In this document: positions 45,545 through 54,647 of the stretch, piece after piece | How the letters are laid out: each line of letters starts with the position of its first letter | How positions within the stretch are numbered: the stretch's first letter is position 1 | From: Candidatus Desulfofervidaceae bacterium | Lineage (GTDB): Bacteria; Desulfobacterota; Desulfofervidia; Desulfofervidales; Desulfofervidaceae | Assembly (NCBI GenBank): GCA_027064585.1 | Contig: JAMOPI010000020.1 | Location: 1-64,000 of the forward strand | Direction of reading: 5' to 3' | Length of the DNA stretch: 64,000 bases | Translations under genes and position numbers: made by a program | The notes under the pieces: generated by a model | The model's input: the letters and a program-made list of their open reading frames with translations, nothing else | Databases searched by the model: none | Told to the model about the DNA's origin: nothing

Positions 45545-46001
45545 GCTCCAGCAGATTTTAGAGGAAAAAACAAATTGCGAGGAAAAGACGAAAAAACAAT
45601 TTTGCAAGGTAATAATAGATCTGCCTGCAAAAATTTTTGATACAGAAAATGACAAGGGAAAGCAATTGTTGGAAAAACATGGAATGAAAAAATATTGTGA
45701 TTGTGTGATTCTGCTGTTAGAAACTAATTGGATTTTAGTAATAGAAATTCTTTGTGGTGAGCTTATACCTAAAGAGTTAGACAGTAAAAAACAGCAGGTG
45801 ATAACCTGGCGTAAAATATTACAGCAAGAACTTACAAAGGTAAAAGTTTGGGGTCTTATTATCTTCTTTAAACATTCTTTAAAAGAATTTCAACGGCAAC
45901 AACTTAATTTAAGAAGAAAAGGCATATTTTTAGAGCAGTTTAAGAGGAGTAGGTTTCCTCATATTAAATTAACTGAACTTTTAAAACTTACTTTAACTTA
46001 A
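45531..46001 (+). CDS. Partner protein of the AAA ATPase, possible degenerate nuclease fold
   Basis: A 156-residue protein with no certain family. The segment MKKYCDCVILLLETNWILVI followed by EILCGEL and a helix (KQQVITWRKILQQEL) resembles the strand-strand-helix core of PD-(D/E)XK nucleases, with Asp in the first strand and Glu in the second; the usual Lys after E-x is Leu, so activity is uncertain. The basic C-terminal half (LNLRRKGIFLEQFKRSRF) could bind nucleic acid. It overlaps the ATPase gene and ends 15 bp before dapA. Confidence 0.65.
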   Translation: MLLGRLQQILEEKTNCEEKTKKQFCKVIIDLPAKIFDTENDKGKQLLEKHGMKKYCDCVILLLETNWILVIEILCGELIPKELDSKKQQVITWRKILQQELTKVKVWGLIIFFKHSLKEFQRQQLNLRRKGIFLEQFKRSRFPHIKLTELLKLTLT

Positions 46002-46015
46002 ATAAGGAGGTCATT

Positions 46016-46888
46016 ATGTTTAAGGGTGCTATTACGGCCTTGGTTACGCCTTTTAAAGATGGGAAGGTAGACGAAGAGGCCTATCGCGATTTAATTGAAT
46101 GGCAGATAGAGCAGGGCATAGATGGACTTGTGCCTGTAGGCACGACCGGCGAATCGGCCACTTTATCGCATGAAGAGCATCGGCAGGTGGTAAAGATCTG
46201 TGTGGAAACGGTAAAGGGAAGAGTGCCAGTCATCGCGGGTGCTGGTTCTAATTCTACGGCCGAGGCATTGGGACTAGTTGAATTTGCCAAAGAAGTAGGG
46301 GCAGACGCAGCCTTGCTGGTAACACCATATTATAACAAGCCTACGCAAGAAGGCCTTTATCAGCATTATAAGTTTTTGGCGGAAAAGACAGGTTTTCCTC
46401 TTGTGCTTTATAATGTGCCTGGACGTACCAGTGTAAATCTGTTGCCTCAAACTGTGGCGCGTTTGGCAGAAATTAAAAATATCGTGGCTATCAAAGAGGC
46501 CTCTGGTTCTTTAAAGCAAGTAAGTGAAATCATTAAACTTTGTGGGGATAAAATTACCGTGCTTTCTGGCGATGACTTTACCGCCTTTCCTACGATGGCG
46601 GTAGGGGGTATGGGCGTCATTTCGGTGGTGAGCAATATTGTGCCTCAGGATGTGGCGGCGATGTGTAAGGCCTTTTTGGATGGAGATATAAAGAAGGCCC
46701 AAGCATTACATTATAAGCTCTTTCCCTTGGCCCAGGCCATGTTCTTAGAGACTAATCCCATTCCGGTAAAAACGGCCCTTGGACTTATGGGCAAAATAAC
46801 GCCGGAGTTGCGTTTACCGCTTTACCAGATGTCTGAGGCAAATCTGAATAAGTTAAAAGAAACTTTACAAAATTATGGTTTGATTTAA
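46016..46888 (+). CDS. dapA: 4-Hydroxy-tetrahydrodipicolinate synthase
   Basis: Condenses pyruvate with aspartate semialdehyde, the entry to the diaminopimelate branch. The 290-residue TIM barrel shows PVGTTGESATLSHEEH, PYYNKPTQEGLYQHY, LVLYNVPGRTSVNLLP with the catalytic Tyr, and IVAIKEASGSL with the Schiff-base Lys. AGGAGG precedes the ATG. It is followed by dapB after 12 bp. Confidence 0.97.
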   Translation: MFKGAITALVTPFKDGKVDEEAYRDLIEWQIEQGIDGLVPVGTTGESATLSHEEHRQVVKICVETVKGRVPVIAGAGSNSTAEALGLVEFAKEVGADAALLVTPYYNKPTQEGLYQHYKFLAEKTGFPLVLYNVPGRTSVNLLPQTVARLAEIKNIVAIKEASGSLKQVSEIIKLCGDKITVLSGDDFTAFPTMAVGGMGVISVVSNIVPQDVAAMCKAFLDGDIKKAQALHYKLFPLAQAMFLETNPIPVKTALGLMGKITPELRLPLYQMSEANLNKLKETLQNYGLI

Positions 46889-46900
46889 AGGGGTGCAAAG

Positions 46901-47707
46901 ATGACAAAGGTAATTGTAGCTGGTATTAGTGGGCGCATGGGAAGCACCATTGCCAGGTTGGTGCATCAAGACAAGGAATTGGAGCTAACAGCTGGCTTTG
47001 AGCGGCCAGATCACCCTAAGGTAGGAGTGGATATAGGTGAAATTATCGGGGTGGGGGCATTGGGTATAAAGGTCGCTTCTAACTTGGAAGAAGTACTCGC
47101 TAAGGGTGATGTGATTATTGACTTTACCTTTCATACAGCTTCTGTTAATCACTTAAAAATTGCTAAGGAACATAACAAACCTGTCGTTATCGGCACAACA
47201 GGGTTTACACCTGAAGAGATGGCTGAGATAAAAGGAATGGCCGATCAGGTAAGGTGTGTCTTGAGCCCAAATATGAGTGTGGGGGTTAATCTCTTGTTCA
47301 AATTAGTGCCTCAGGTGGCGAAGGTTTTAGGCGAAGACTATGACATTGAAATCGTAGAGATGCATCATCGTCTTAAAAAGGATGCCCCAAGCGGGACGGC
47401 AATGAAGCTGGCCCAGCTTGTAGCTGAGGCCATAGGAAGGGATTTAGAAAAAGTAGGCGTTTATGGGCGTAAAGGATTGATTGGCGAGAGGAAAAAAGAA
47501 GAAATTGCGGTATTGGCCTTGCGGGGTGGTGATGTTGTGGGTGAACATACAGTTTATTTTGCCGGCTTGGGGGAAAGAATTGAAATTACCCACCGGGCCT
47601 CATCCCGTGAGACCTTTGCCAGAGGGGCCTTACGGGCAGCCAAGTGGATTGTAAAACAGGAGCGAAATGGCATTTATGATATGCTTGATGTGTTAGGGCT
47701 TAAGTAG
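46901..47707 (+). CDS. dapB: 4-Hydroxy-tetrahydrodipicolinate reductase
   Basis: NAD(P)H-dependent reductase. The 268-residue protein shows VAGISGRMGSTIARLV (dinucleotide binding), VIGTTGFTPEEM, SPNMSVGVNLLFKL and EIVEMHHRLKKDAPSGTAMKL with catalytic His and Lys. Its last 182 bp (47526-47707) are repeated without gaps at 48396-48577. The complete copy appears intact and of normal length, so it should be functional. Confidence 0.96.
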   Translation: MTKVIVAGISGRMGSTIARLVHQDKELELTAGFERPDHPKVGVDIGEIIGVGALGIKVASNLEEVLAKGDVIIDFTFHTASVNHLKIAKEHNKPVVIGTTGFTPEEMAEIKGMADQVRCVLSPNMSVGVNLLFKLVPQVAKVLGEDYDIEIVEMHHRLKKDAPSGTAMKLAQLVAEAIGRDLEKVGVYGRKGLIGERKKEEIAVLALRGGDVVGEHTVYFAGLGERIEITHRASSRETFARGALRAAKWIVKQERNGIYDMLDVLGLK

Positions 47708-47745
47708 GAAGTAACTTTAGGGTTTTCACAACAGGAGGAAAAGGC

Positions 47746-47967
47746 ATGAAGGATATACGAACGGAGTATAAAGAGAATTTTTTAAGGATAGAAATTCCTT
47801 ATTCTTTGATTTATGAAAATAGATCAATTACAGAATTTATAAAGTATTTAGGGGTTAAAAAGATAATTTCCAAATCTCAAGCAACAGATGAAGACATTAA
47901 AAAATTGTCTCATGAAATAAAACGGAAAATTTGGGAAGAAACTCAAGATTGGTTTTTGAACGAATAA
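47746..47967 (+). CDS. Putative antitoxin of a PIN-domain toxin
   Basis: A 73-residue protein preceded by AGGAGG. It reads as short strands followed by helix: LRIEIPYSLIYENRSITEFI, KKIISKSQATDEDIKKLS, and a C-terminal KRKIWEETQDWFLNE. It lacks an obvious AbrB or ribbon-helix-helix motif, so the type is not recognised. It is called an antitoxin because it precedes the PIN gene by only 3 bp, the standard VapBC order. It lies inside the dapB-flanked insert. Confidence 0.65.
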   Translation: MKDIRTEYKENFLRIEIPYSLIYENRSITEFIKYLGVKKIISKSQATDEDIKKLSHEIKRKIWEETQDWFLNE

Positions 47968-47970
47968 GTA

Positions 47971-48577
<607 letters not shown>

Positions 48578-48681
48578 AAAGTAGCCCTAAGGTTATTTAT
48601 AAGACAATTATAAGACAAGCCAGTAAATTTATTTCCATTGATGAGCTGAAAAAGGAATTTTATGCACAATAGGAGGCAAAA

Positions 48682-49848
48682 ATGGATTTTCCGTATGCAG
48701 AAAGGCTACAGCAACTTCCACCCTATCTCTTTGCGGAGCTGGATAAGGCCAAGGAGGAGGCGATTGCCAAAGGGATGGATGTAATTGATCTAGGCGTGGG
48801 AGACCCAGATATTCCTACCCCACCGCATATCGTAGAGGCCCTAAAAAAGGCCGCTGAAAATCCGGTTAATCATCGTTACCCAAGCTATGTGGGTATGCTT
48901 TCCTTTCGGCAGGCGGTGGCCGAGTGGTATGAAAGGCGTTTTGGCATAAAGCTTGATCCTAAAAAAGAGGTTCTCACTTTAATTGGTTCAAAAGAGGGCA
49001 TCGCCCATCTGCCTTTAGCCTTTATCAATCCAGGTAATGTTTCCCTTGTGCCTACGCCTGCCTATCCTGTTTATCACATTGGCACTCTATTTGCTGGGGG
49101 TAAAAGCTATTTTATGCCTCTTTTAGAAGAAAATAACTTTTTGCCTGATTTAGACAAAATTCCGCCTGATGTCGCCAGGCAGGCCAAGATTATGTTTTTA
49201 AATTACCCGAATAACCCTACCGCCGCTGTCGCCGAGGAAGAGTTTTTTGAAAGGGTAATTGCCTTTGCCAAGAAGTATGAAATTCTTGTCTGTCATGACG
49301 CTGCCTATACCGAGCTTTATTATGATGGCTATAAGCCTATCAGCTTCTTAAATGTCCCTGAGGCAAAGGAAGTAGGGATAGAGATTCATTCTCTCTCAAA
49401 GACCTATAACATGACTGGCTGGCGTATTGGCTTTGCGGTAGGTAACGAAAAAGTAATTGCTGGCTTAGGTAAAATTAAAAGCAATGTGGATTCTGGTGTC
49501 TTTCAGGCCGTACAAGAGGCCGGTATTGTTGCCTTAAAAACTGATGAAAGTATTATAGAGGCTAACCGTAAGGTTTATCAAGAAAGAAGAGATTTAATGG
49601 TAGAAGGCCTGCGAGAAATTGGAATTGAGGTCAACCCACCCAGAGCTACCTTTTATTTATGGACAAAAGTGCCAAAAGGATATACCTCAGCCAGTTTTTG
49701 TGCCCTTTTATTAAAAGAGGCAGGTATTGTCGTTACTCCAGGCAATGGGTTTGGCGAAACAGGAGAAGGCTATTTTCGCATTGCCCTAACGGTGGATAAG
49801 GAGAGATTAAAAGAAGCAATAAATCGTCTTAAAAAACTTGGTTTTTAG
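48682..49848 (+). CDS. dapL: LL-diaminopimelate aminotransferase
   Basis: Converts tetrahydrodipicolinate directly to LL-diaminopimelate, bypassing the succinyl or acetyl branches. The 388-residue fold-type I PLP enzyme shows ADKxAEAI-like N-terminal [49 protein letters not shown] and [18 protein letters not shown] with the PLP Lys. With dapA, dapB, dapF and lysA in the same run it completes the short aminotransferase variant of lysine synthesis. TAGGAGG precedes the ATG. The 100 bp between it and the dapB repeat hold an antitoxin-like tail. Confidence 0.95.
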   Translation: MDFPYAERLQQLPPYLFAELDKAKEEAIAKGMDVIDLGVGDPDIPTPPHIVEALKKAAENPVNHRYPSYVGMLSFRQAVAEWYERRFGIKLDPKKEVLTLIGSKEGIAHLPLAFINPGNVSLVPTPAYPVYHIGTLFAGGKSYFMPLLEENNFLPDLDKIPPDVARQAKIMFLNYPNNPTAAVAEEEFFERVIAFAKKYEILVCHDAAYTELYYDGYKPISFLNVPEAKEVGIEIHSLSKTYNMTGWRIGFAVGNEKVIAGLGKIKSNVDSGVFQAVQEAGIVALKTDESIIEANRKVYQERRDLMVEGLREIGIEVNPPRATFYLWTKVPKGYTSASFCALLLKEAGIVVTPGNGFGETGEGYFRIALTVDKERLKEAINRLKKLGF

Positions 49849-49863
49849 GAAAAGTAGAAGACG

Positions 49864-50433
49864 ATGCTTCTTGCCAAAAAGTTAAAATATACCTATGCTG
49901 ATTATTTAACTTGGGAAGAAGGAAGATGGGAAATTATAGAAGGTGAAGTGTATGATATGACACCTGCACCTAGTCCAAGACACCAAGAAATTGTTTTAAA
50001 TTTGGGTATTGTTTTAAAAAAAAGACTAAAAGATACTTCATGCAAGACTTTTATTGCCCCCATAGATTTAGTTTTATCGGATACTGATGTCGTCCAGCCT
50101 GATATAGTTGTTGTTTGCGATAAGCATCAAATTACAGAAAAAAATATAATGGGTCCTCCTAAATTAGTCATAGAAGTGCTTTCATTTTCCACGGCGCAAA
50201 AAGATTTAATTATCAAAAAAAGGCTTTATGAAAAATACAAAATAGAGGAATATTTAATCGTACATCCTCTTGAAATGTATATTGAACAATACTGCCTTCA
50301 GGAGAATATCTATGGAGTCGCAAGTATATATACGCCGCATGATATTTTAAGTCTGTGTAGCTTAGAAGGAATAGAAATTCCCTTATGGGAAATTTTTGGT
50401 ATAGAAAGAAGGGATAAACAAAAAAATGCCTAA
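49864..50433 (+). CDS. Uma2-family (DUF820) putative endonuclease
   Basis: A 189-residue Uma2 protein, clearly related to the one at 16177-16755: YLTWEEGRWEIIEGEVYDM, APIDLVLSDTDVVQPDIVVV (core Asp), PPKLVIEVLSFSTAQKDL (core Glu), KRLYEKYKIEEYLIVHP and IEIPLWEIFG. All core residues are kept. The start lacks a strong ribosome site and the stop overlaps folK by 8 bp, so it is embedded in the dap-folK run. Higher AT content than its neighbours suggests acquisition. Confidence 0.85.
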   Translation: MLLAKKLKYTYADYLTWEEGRWEIIEGEVYDMTPAPSPRHQEIVLNLGIVLKKRLKDTSCKTFIAPIDLVLSDTDVVQPDIVVVCDKHQITEKNIMGPPKLVIEVLSFSTAQKDLIIKKRLYEKYKIEEYLIVHPLEMYIEQYCLQENIYGVASIYTPHDILSLCSLEGIEIPLWEIFGIERRDKQKNA

Positions 50434-50911
50434 GGCATTCATTGGCATTGGCTCAAATTTGGGGGACAAGCGGGCCCAGTGCGAAAGGGCAGTGGCCTGG
50501 CTTTCCGCCCTGCCCAAGACAGAGGTCAAAAGGACTTCTTCTTTTTATCTCACCGAGCCGGTGGGAGAAAGGGCCCAGCCGTGGTTTGTTAACATGGTAG
50601 CCGTATTGGAAACAAAACTTGATTGTAAGGAATTATTTTTTTGGCTCAAAAAAGGGGAAACCCTGCTTGGACGTTTACCTACCTGGCCAAAAGGGCCAAG
50701 GTTGATTGATTTGGACTTACTTTTGTACGATGACTGTGTGCTTAAAACACCCTTTTTAACTGTGCCTCATCCGCAGCTGCATAAACGGGCCTTTGTCTTA
50801 GTGCCCCTGACCGAGATAGCACGGGAAGAAAGGCATCCCTTATTAAAAAAGACCTTTGCTGAGCTTTTAGATGACTTGCAATTTAAAGAATGGGTGATTA
50901 AAATCAGATGA
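50426..50911 (+). CDS. folK: 2-Amino-4-hydroxy-6-hydroxymethyldihydropteridine pyrophosphokinase
   Basis: Pyrophosphorylates the pterin precursor of folate. The 161-residue protein shows AFIGIGSNLGDKRAQCERAV, SSFYLTEPVG, and GPRLIDLDLLLYDD (metal-binding Asp pair) followed by PHPQLHKRAFVLVPLTEIA. In place of the usual RxWGPR it has TWPKGPR. Other folate genes are not in view. It overlaps the Uma2 stop and the next small gene by 4 bp. Confidence 0.94.
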   Translation: MPKAFIGIGSNLGDKRAQCERAVAWLSALPKTEVKRTSSFYLTEPVGERAQPWFVNMVAVLETKLDCKELFFWLKKGETLLGRLPTWPKGPRLIDLDLLLYDDCVLKTPFLTVPHPQLHKRAFVLVPLTEIAREERHPLLKKTFAELLDDLQFKEWVIKIR

Positions 50912-51165
50912 TTCGTATTTTATTCTACATCCTGATTATTTGGGGTATTTATTACCTAGCTAAGGGCTATTTTAAGCCAAAAGAAGAGAAAAAAAGAAAA
51001 CAAACTAGCCCTTGGCAGATAGAAGATGAGTTAGTGCAGGATCCAATGTGTGGTATATATATCCCTAAGAGCAAGGCGATAAAGGCCAAGATAAAGGGAA
51101 AGGTGTATTACTTCTGTTCTAAGGAGTGCAAAAAGAAATACATTAAACAACTCAAAGGGAGGTAG
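50908..51165 (+). CDS. Small membrane protein with YHS/TRASH-like metal-binding domain
   Basis: An 85-residue protein. Residues about 3-20 form one transmembrane helix (ILFYILIIWGIYYLAKGYF), then a basic linker, then QDPMCGIYIPKSKA and KGKVYYFCSKECKKKYIKQL, a Cys pattern (C-x-CxxxC) like YHS/TRASH metal-sensing or metal-handling domains. It is linked to folK by an ATGA-type overlap. The domain probably faces the cytoplasm. Function is not known; binding of heavy metal or iron is a reasonable guess. Confidence 0.75.
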   Translation: MIRILFYILIIWGIYYLAKGYFKPKEEKKRKQTSPWQIEDELVQDPMCGIYIPKSKAIKAKIKGKVYYFCSKECKKKYIKQLKGR

Positions 51166-51168
51166 GAG

Positions 51169-51822
51169 ATGAAGTTCTTTGTGGATACGGCCAATGTAGA
51201 TGAAATCCGTCAGGCCAAAGAAATGGGTATGGCGGATGGTGTTACAACCAATCCCTCTTTAGTGGCTAAAGAGAAGCGACCTTTTCGTCAATTGATTGAA
51301 GAGATATGCCAGATTGTAGATGGCCCTGTGAGTGTAGAGGTCATTAGTCAAGACGCTGAAGGAATGGTAAAGGAGGCCCAAGAGCTGGTAAAGATTGCGG
51401 AAAACATTGCTATTAAGATCCCCATGACGATAGAGGGGATGAAGGCGACCAAGATTCTTTCTGATGAGGGTATTAATGTCAATGTTACCCTTGTCTTTTC
51501 CCCTTTGCAGGCCCTTTTGGCGGCCAAGGCTGGAGCTGCCTTTGTCAGTCCCTTTGTCGGTAGACTTGATGACATTGGCCATAATGGCATGCAATTAGTA
51601 GAAGAGATTAAAAAAATCTATGATAATTACGCCTTTTCTACTGAAATCATTGTGGCCAGTGTAAGGCATCCCTTACACGTATTAAAGGCCGCCCTTATTG
51701 GGGCAGACATTGCTACTATTCCTTTTAAGGTCATTAAGCAATTGGCCAAGCATCCTTTAACCGATATTGGGCTAAAAAGATTTTTAGATGATTGGCAGAA
51801 GGTGGCAGATAAGATTTTATAG
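51169..51822 (+). CDS. Transaldolase-family protein (small, Fsa/TalC type)
   Basis: A 217-residue class I aldolase, acting either as transaldolase of the pentose phosphate pathway or as fructose-6-phosphate aldolase. [47 protein letters not shown] with the Schiff-base Lys, [19 protein letters not shown] and [14 protein letters not shown] follow the family. True discrimination between the two activities depends on a few residues and is not attempted. AGGTAGGAG precedes the ATG. The end overlaps the following gene by 35 bp. Confidence 0.92.
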   Translation: MKFFVDTANVDEIRQAKEMGMADGVTTNPSLVAKEKRPFRQLIEEICQIVDGPVSVEVISQDAEGMVKEAQELVKIAENIAIKIPMTIEGMKATKILSDEGINVNVTLVFSPLQALLAAKAGAAFVSPFVGRLDDIGHNGMQLVEEIKKIYDNYAFSTEIIVASVRHPLHVLKAALIGADIATIPFKVIKQLAKHPLTDIGLKRFLDDWQKVADKIL

Positions 51823-52363
51823 TCTAACTTTTAGTATCTTAATCGGTTTTGCCCTTTTAGGCGGGGCAAGGGCAGACATTTACATTTATAAGGACAAAGA
51901 TGGTATTTTACACTTTACCGATACGCCCCGCCATTACGGTTATCGCCTTTATTTACGGGAGCATCCACAGGTAAAAAGGAATGAAGTAAGTAATGAGCTT
52001 ATCAGAGAAATTGCCTTAAGATATAACTTACATCCAGCCTTGGTCAAAGCCGTGATTAAGGTAGAATCAGACTTTGATCCCAAGGCTGTATCTGCAGCCG
52101 GGGCAATGGGCCTTATGCAATTAAAACCAGAAACAGCTAGAGAAGTGGGAGTGAAAAACCCCTTTTCTCCTAAAGAAAATATTGAAGGTGGAGTAAGATA
52201 TTTAAAAAAGTTGCTTTATCGGTTTGGGGGAGACCTTAAACAGGCCCTAGCGGCCTATTATGCTGGTCCAAAGGTTGTACAAACGAATATAGACCGTCCG
52301 GATATCAAGGCGTATGTAGAAAAGGTACTATATTACTATCGCATTTATCGTAATCATTTTTAA
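51788..52363 (+). CDS. Lytic transglycosylase with DUF4124 domain
   Basis: A 191-residue exported enzyme that cleaves peptidoglycan. It has an N-terminal signal peptide (basic residues, then [18 protein letters not shown], cleavage near residue 29). A DUF4124 segment follows ([17 protein letters not shown]). The SLT domain spans about 80-180 with [14 protein letters not shown] (catalytic Glu), [22 protein letters not shown] and [12 protein letters not shown]. The start within the transaldolase gene gives a good signal peptide, although its ribosome site is weak. Confidence 0.9.
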   Translation: MIGRRWQIRFYSLTFSILIGFALLGGARADIYIYKDKDGILHFTDTPRHYGYRLYLREHPQVKRNEVSNELIREIALRYNLHPALVKAVIKVESDFDPKAVSAAGAMGLMQLKPETAREVGVKNPFSPKENIEGGVRYLKKLLYRFGGDLKQALAAYYAGPKVVQTNIDRPDIKAYVEKVLYYYRIYRNHF

Positions 52364-52366
52364 AAG

Positions 52367-52924
52367 ATGGCTCAAAATATTTGGACACTCGCAAATCATT
52401 TAACCCTTTTGCGCTTAAGCGCTATTCCTTTATTGCTTGTCCTCCTTTCTTTTCCGCAAAAACTCCCTTCTTTTTTGGCCGCTTGTGTTTTTCTGATTGC
52501 TTCTTTAACGGATTTACTAGATGGTTTCCTTGCTAGACAGCGCAAACAGGTAACGACCTTAGGCAAGCTTTTAGATCCTTTGGCCGATAAACTACTTGTC
52601 AGTGCTGTCCTGATCATGCTCATTCCCTTAAAAAGGGTGCCAGCCTGGATGGTATTTCTTATCATCGGACGAGAGATTGCCGTAACCGGCCTAAGAGGTA
52701 TTCTTTCCCGTAAAGGTATTGTCTTAAGTGCCAGTAGGTGGGGGAAGTGGAAATTTACCTTTCAAACCATTTCCCTCACTTGCCTTATCCTCCACTACCC
52801 CTACTTTGACCTTAACTTTCATAAAATTGGCATTTTCACCCTCTGGCTGGCCCTTATCCTTACCTTGTTTTCAGGTTATCAGTATTTTAAACGGTTTTAT
52901 CTTTATCTGAAGGAAGAAGACTAA
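52367..52924 (+). CDS. pgsA: CDP-diacylglycerol-glycerol-3-phosphate 3-phosphatidyltransferase
   Basis: Membrane enzyme that makes phosphatidylglycerol phosphate. The 185-residue protein has the CDP-alcohol phosphotransferase motif DGFLARQRKQVTTLGKLLD followed by PLADK, i.e. DGx2ARx8Gx3Dx3D, and about five membrane segments. GREIAVTGLRGIL favours the PgsA group over phosphatidylserine synthase. It is packed 3 bp after the transglycosylase gene. Confidence 0.92.
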   Translation: MAQNIWTLANHLTLLRLSAIPLLLVLLSFPQKLPSFLAACVFLIASLTDLLDGFLARQRKQVTTLGKLLDPLADKLLVSAVLIMLIPLKRVPAWMVFLIIGREIAVTGLRGILSRKGIVLSASRWGKWKFTFQTISLTCLILHYPYFDLNFHKIGIFTLWLALILTLFSGYQYFKRFYLYLKEED

Positions 52925-52926
52925 AC

Positions 52927-54075
52927 ATGAACCGTTCTTCGGCCCTTAAATTTATTTTCCTCCTTGGCCTGGTGAGTCTGTGTGGAGATGTGGTCTATGA
53001 AGGGGCAAGAAGTAGCATTGGTCCCTTCCTTGCCCTCCTAGGAGCCAGTGCCGCGGTTGTGGGTATCGCAACGGGTATAGGGGAGTTTTTAGGATATAGT
53101 TTACGCTTAGGCACAGGTTACATCGCTGATAGGTACAAAAGTTACTGGCTCCTTACCTTTTTAGGCTACGGTCTGATCGCCGCTATTCCTTTCTTGGCCT
53201 TAACCGGTAATTGGAAGATAGCTGTCTTGCTTATTATCCTTGAACGTATGGGCAAGGGCATAAGAAGTCCGGCCAGGGATACCCTGCTTTCCCACGCCAC
53301 GAAAGAGATGGGCAGTGGCTTTACCTTTGGTCTGCACGAGGCCCTTGACCAGATCGGGGCCTTCTTAGGACCACTACTTATGGCAGGCGCATTTTATCTC
53401 TTTCACAGTTACCGTCTGGGATTTGCCTCCTTGGGCGTGTTTGTCTTTTTTACCCTCTTTTTTCTTAGCCTGGCCAAAAGACATTATCCTATGGCTTCTG
53501 AGCAAATAAAGAAAAAGAGAGAAAAAGACAAAGAAAAACTTCCCTCTGCCTTCTGGGCCTATCTCTTTTTTAGTCTTTTTTCCGTCCTTGGGTTTGTTAA
53601 TTTTCAACTCCTTTCCTATCATTTTCAGGCCCAGACGGTAGTGCCTGCTGGTCAAATTCCCCTCTTTTATGCCTTGGCCATGGGGGTAGATGCCATCATT
53701 GCCCTTCTTACAGGCAAATTATACGACCACATTGGCCTAAAATGTCTTCTCTTATTGCCCTTAATGACTATAGGGCTGGGTATCTTTGCCTTTCTTAAAG
53801 ACTACGATCTTGCCTTTGGGGCCGTAATTATATGGGGTTGCATCATGGGTATGCAAGAGACAATTATGCGGGCGGCCGTAGCTGACCTGACCCCTTTAAG
53901 CCGCCGCGGCACGGCCTATGGACTCTTTAATACTGCCTATGGTTTGGCCTTTTTTATAGGAAGCAGCACGATCGGTTTCTTGTATAGCCTTTCTCACACC
54001 GCTATTATTACTTTTGTTGTCCTAGCCGAAGCCATGGCCATGTTCTTCCTATGGCGTTTGTTAAAAACCCATTAA
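52927..54075 (+). CDS. Major facilitator superfamily permease
   Basis: A 382-residue membrane protein with about 11-12 hydrophobic segments and a charged central loop (KKKREKDKEK, about 195-205). The N-terminal GDVVYEGARSSIGPFLALLG and RMGKGIRSPARDTLLSHA are typical of a drug/sugar efflux-like MFS subgroup. A C-terminal repeat includes SRRGTAYGLFNTAYGLAFF. Substrate is unknown. It ends the plus-strand run and converges with a 4-bp overlap on the SPOR gene. Confidence 0.87.
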   Translation: MNRSSALKFIFLLGLVSLCGDVVYEGARSSIGPFLALLGASAAVVGIATGIGEFLGYSLRLGTGYIADRYKSYWLLTFLGYGLIAAIPFLALTGNWKIAVLLIILERMGKGIRSPARDTLLSHATKEMGSGFTFGLHEALDQIGAFLGPLLMAGAFYLFHSYRLGFASLGVFVFFTLFFLSLAKRHYPMASEQIKKKREKDKEKLPSAFWAYLFFSLFSVLGFVNFQLLSYHFQAQTVVPAGQIPLFYALAMGVDAIIALLTGKLYDHIGLKCLLLLPLMTIGLGIFAFLKDYDLAFGAVIIWGCIMGMQETIMRAAVADLTPLSRRGTAYGLFNTAYGLAFFIGSSTIGFLYSLSHTAIITFVVLAEAMAMFFLWRLLKTH

Positions 54076-54647
54076 CGCAAGGGCATGGGTCTGGTGGGTT
54101 GATAGTTTTGGGTAGCCAGTTGGTTGTAATATGACAGAGCCTTTTTTAAAGAATAGGGCCCGACAAACACCCGATAAAAGATTTCATCCTTTATCTTTGC
54201 GCTGGTAATATAGCTTCTATAGCCCTGCCTTTTTAATTTTTCTTGCATACGCAGGGCGTTTTGTTTATTTTTAAAGGCCCCCACCCGGATGCTATACTGC
54301 GGCTGTGAAGAAGGTTTTGGAGAGGCAGTTTTTAGACTTGGTTTTGGTTTGACCTCTAATGAAGATTTTGGCGAATGGGTTATACTTTTTACCTTTTTAT
54401 TTCCTTTTTTAGGCCTTTTGGGGGTTACAGCCTTTGCCTTTTTACCTACCTGACTTGATGTTTTTGAAGACGAAGCGCCAAAGGGTATCTTAATTTTAGG
54501 CAAATCCGGCAGATAAATTACCTCCTGTCCCACCCATACCCCAAGCCCAAACATCCACACTAAGGCGAAGCAAATGCCAATGATCCAGCCAATTATCTCT
54601 TTGCGAGAAAGCTTATAATATTTTTCTTCTGTCTTTTTGCGTGCCAT
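54072..54647 (-). CDS. SPOR-domain envelope protein
   Basis: A 191-residue inner-membrane protein. A single transmembrane segment (IIGWIIGICFALVWMFGLGV, about 15-35) is followed by a Lys/Ser/Pro-rich linker and a C-terminal SPOR domain (about 118-190) with YSIRVGAFKNKQNALRMQEK and YRVFVGPYSLKKALSYY. SPOR domains bind denuded glycan at septa, so a role in cell division or wall remodelling is likely. It lies directly after argS, sharing one base. Confidence 0.88.
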   Translation of the reverse strand: MARKKTEEKYYKLSRKEIIGWIIGICFALVWMFGLGVWVGQEVIYLPDLPKIKIPFGASSSKTSSQVGKKAKAVTPKRPKKGNKKVKSITHSPKSSLEVKPKPSLKTASPKPSSQPQYSIRVGAFKNKQNALRMQEKLKRQGYRSYITSAKIKDEIFYRVFVGPYSLKKALSYYNQLATQNYQPTRPMPLR

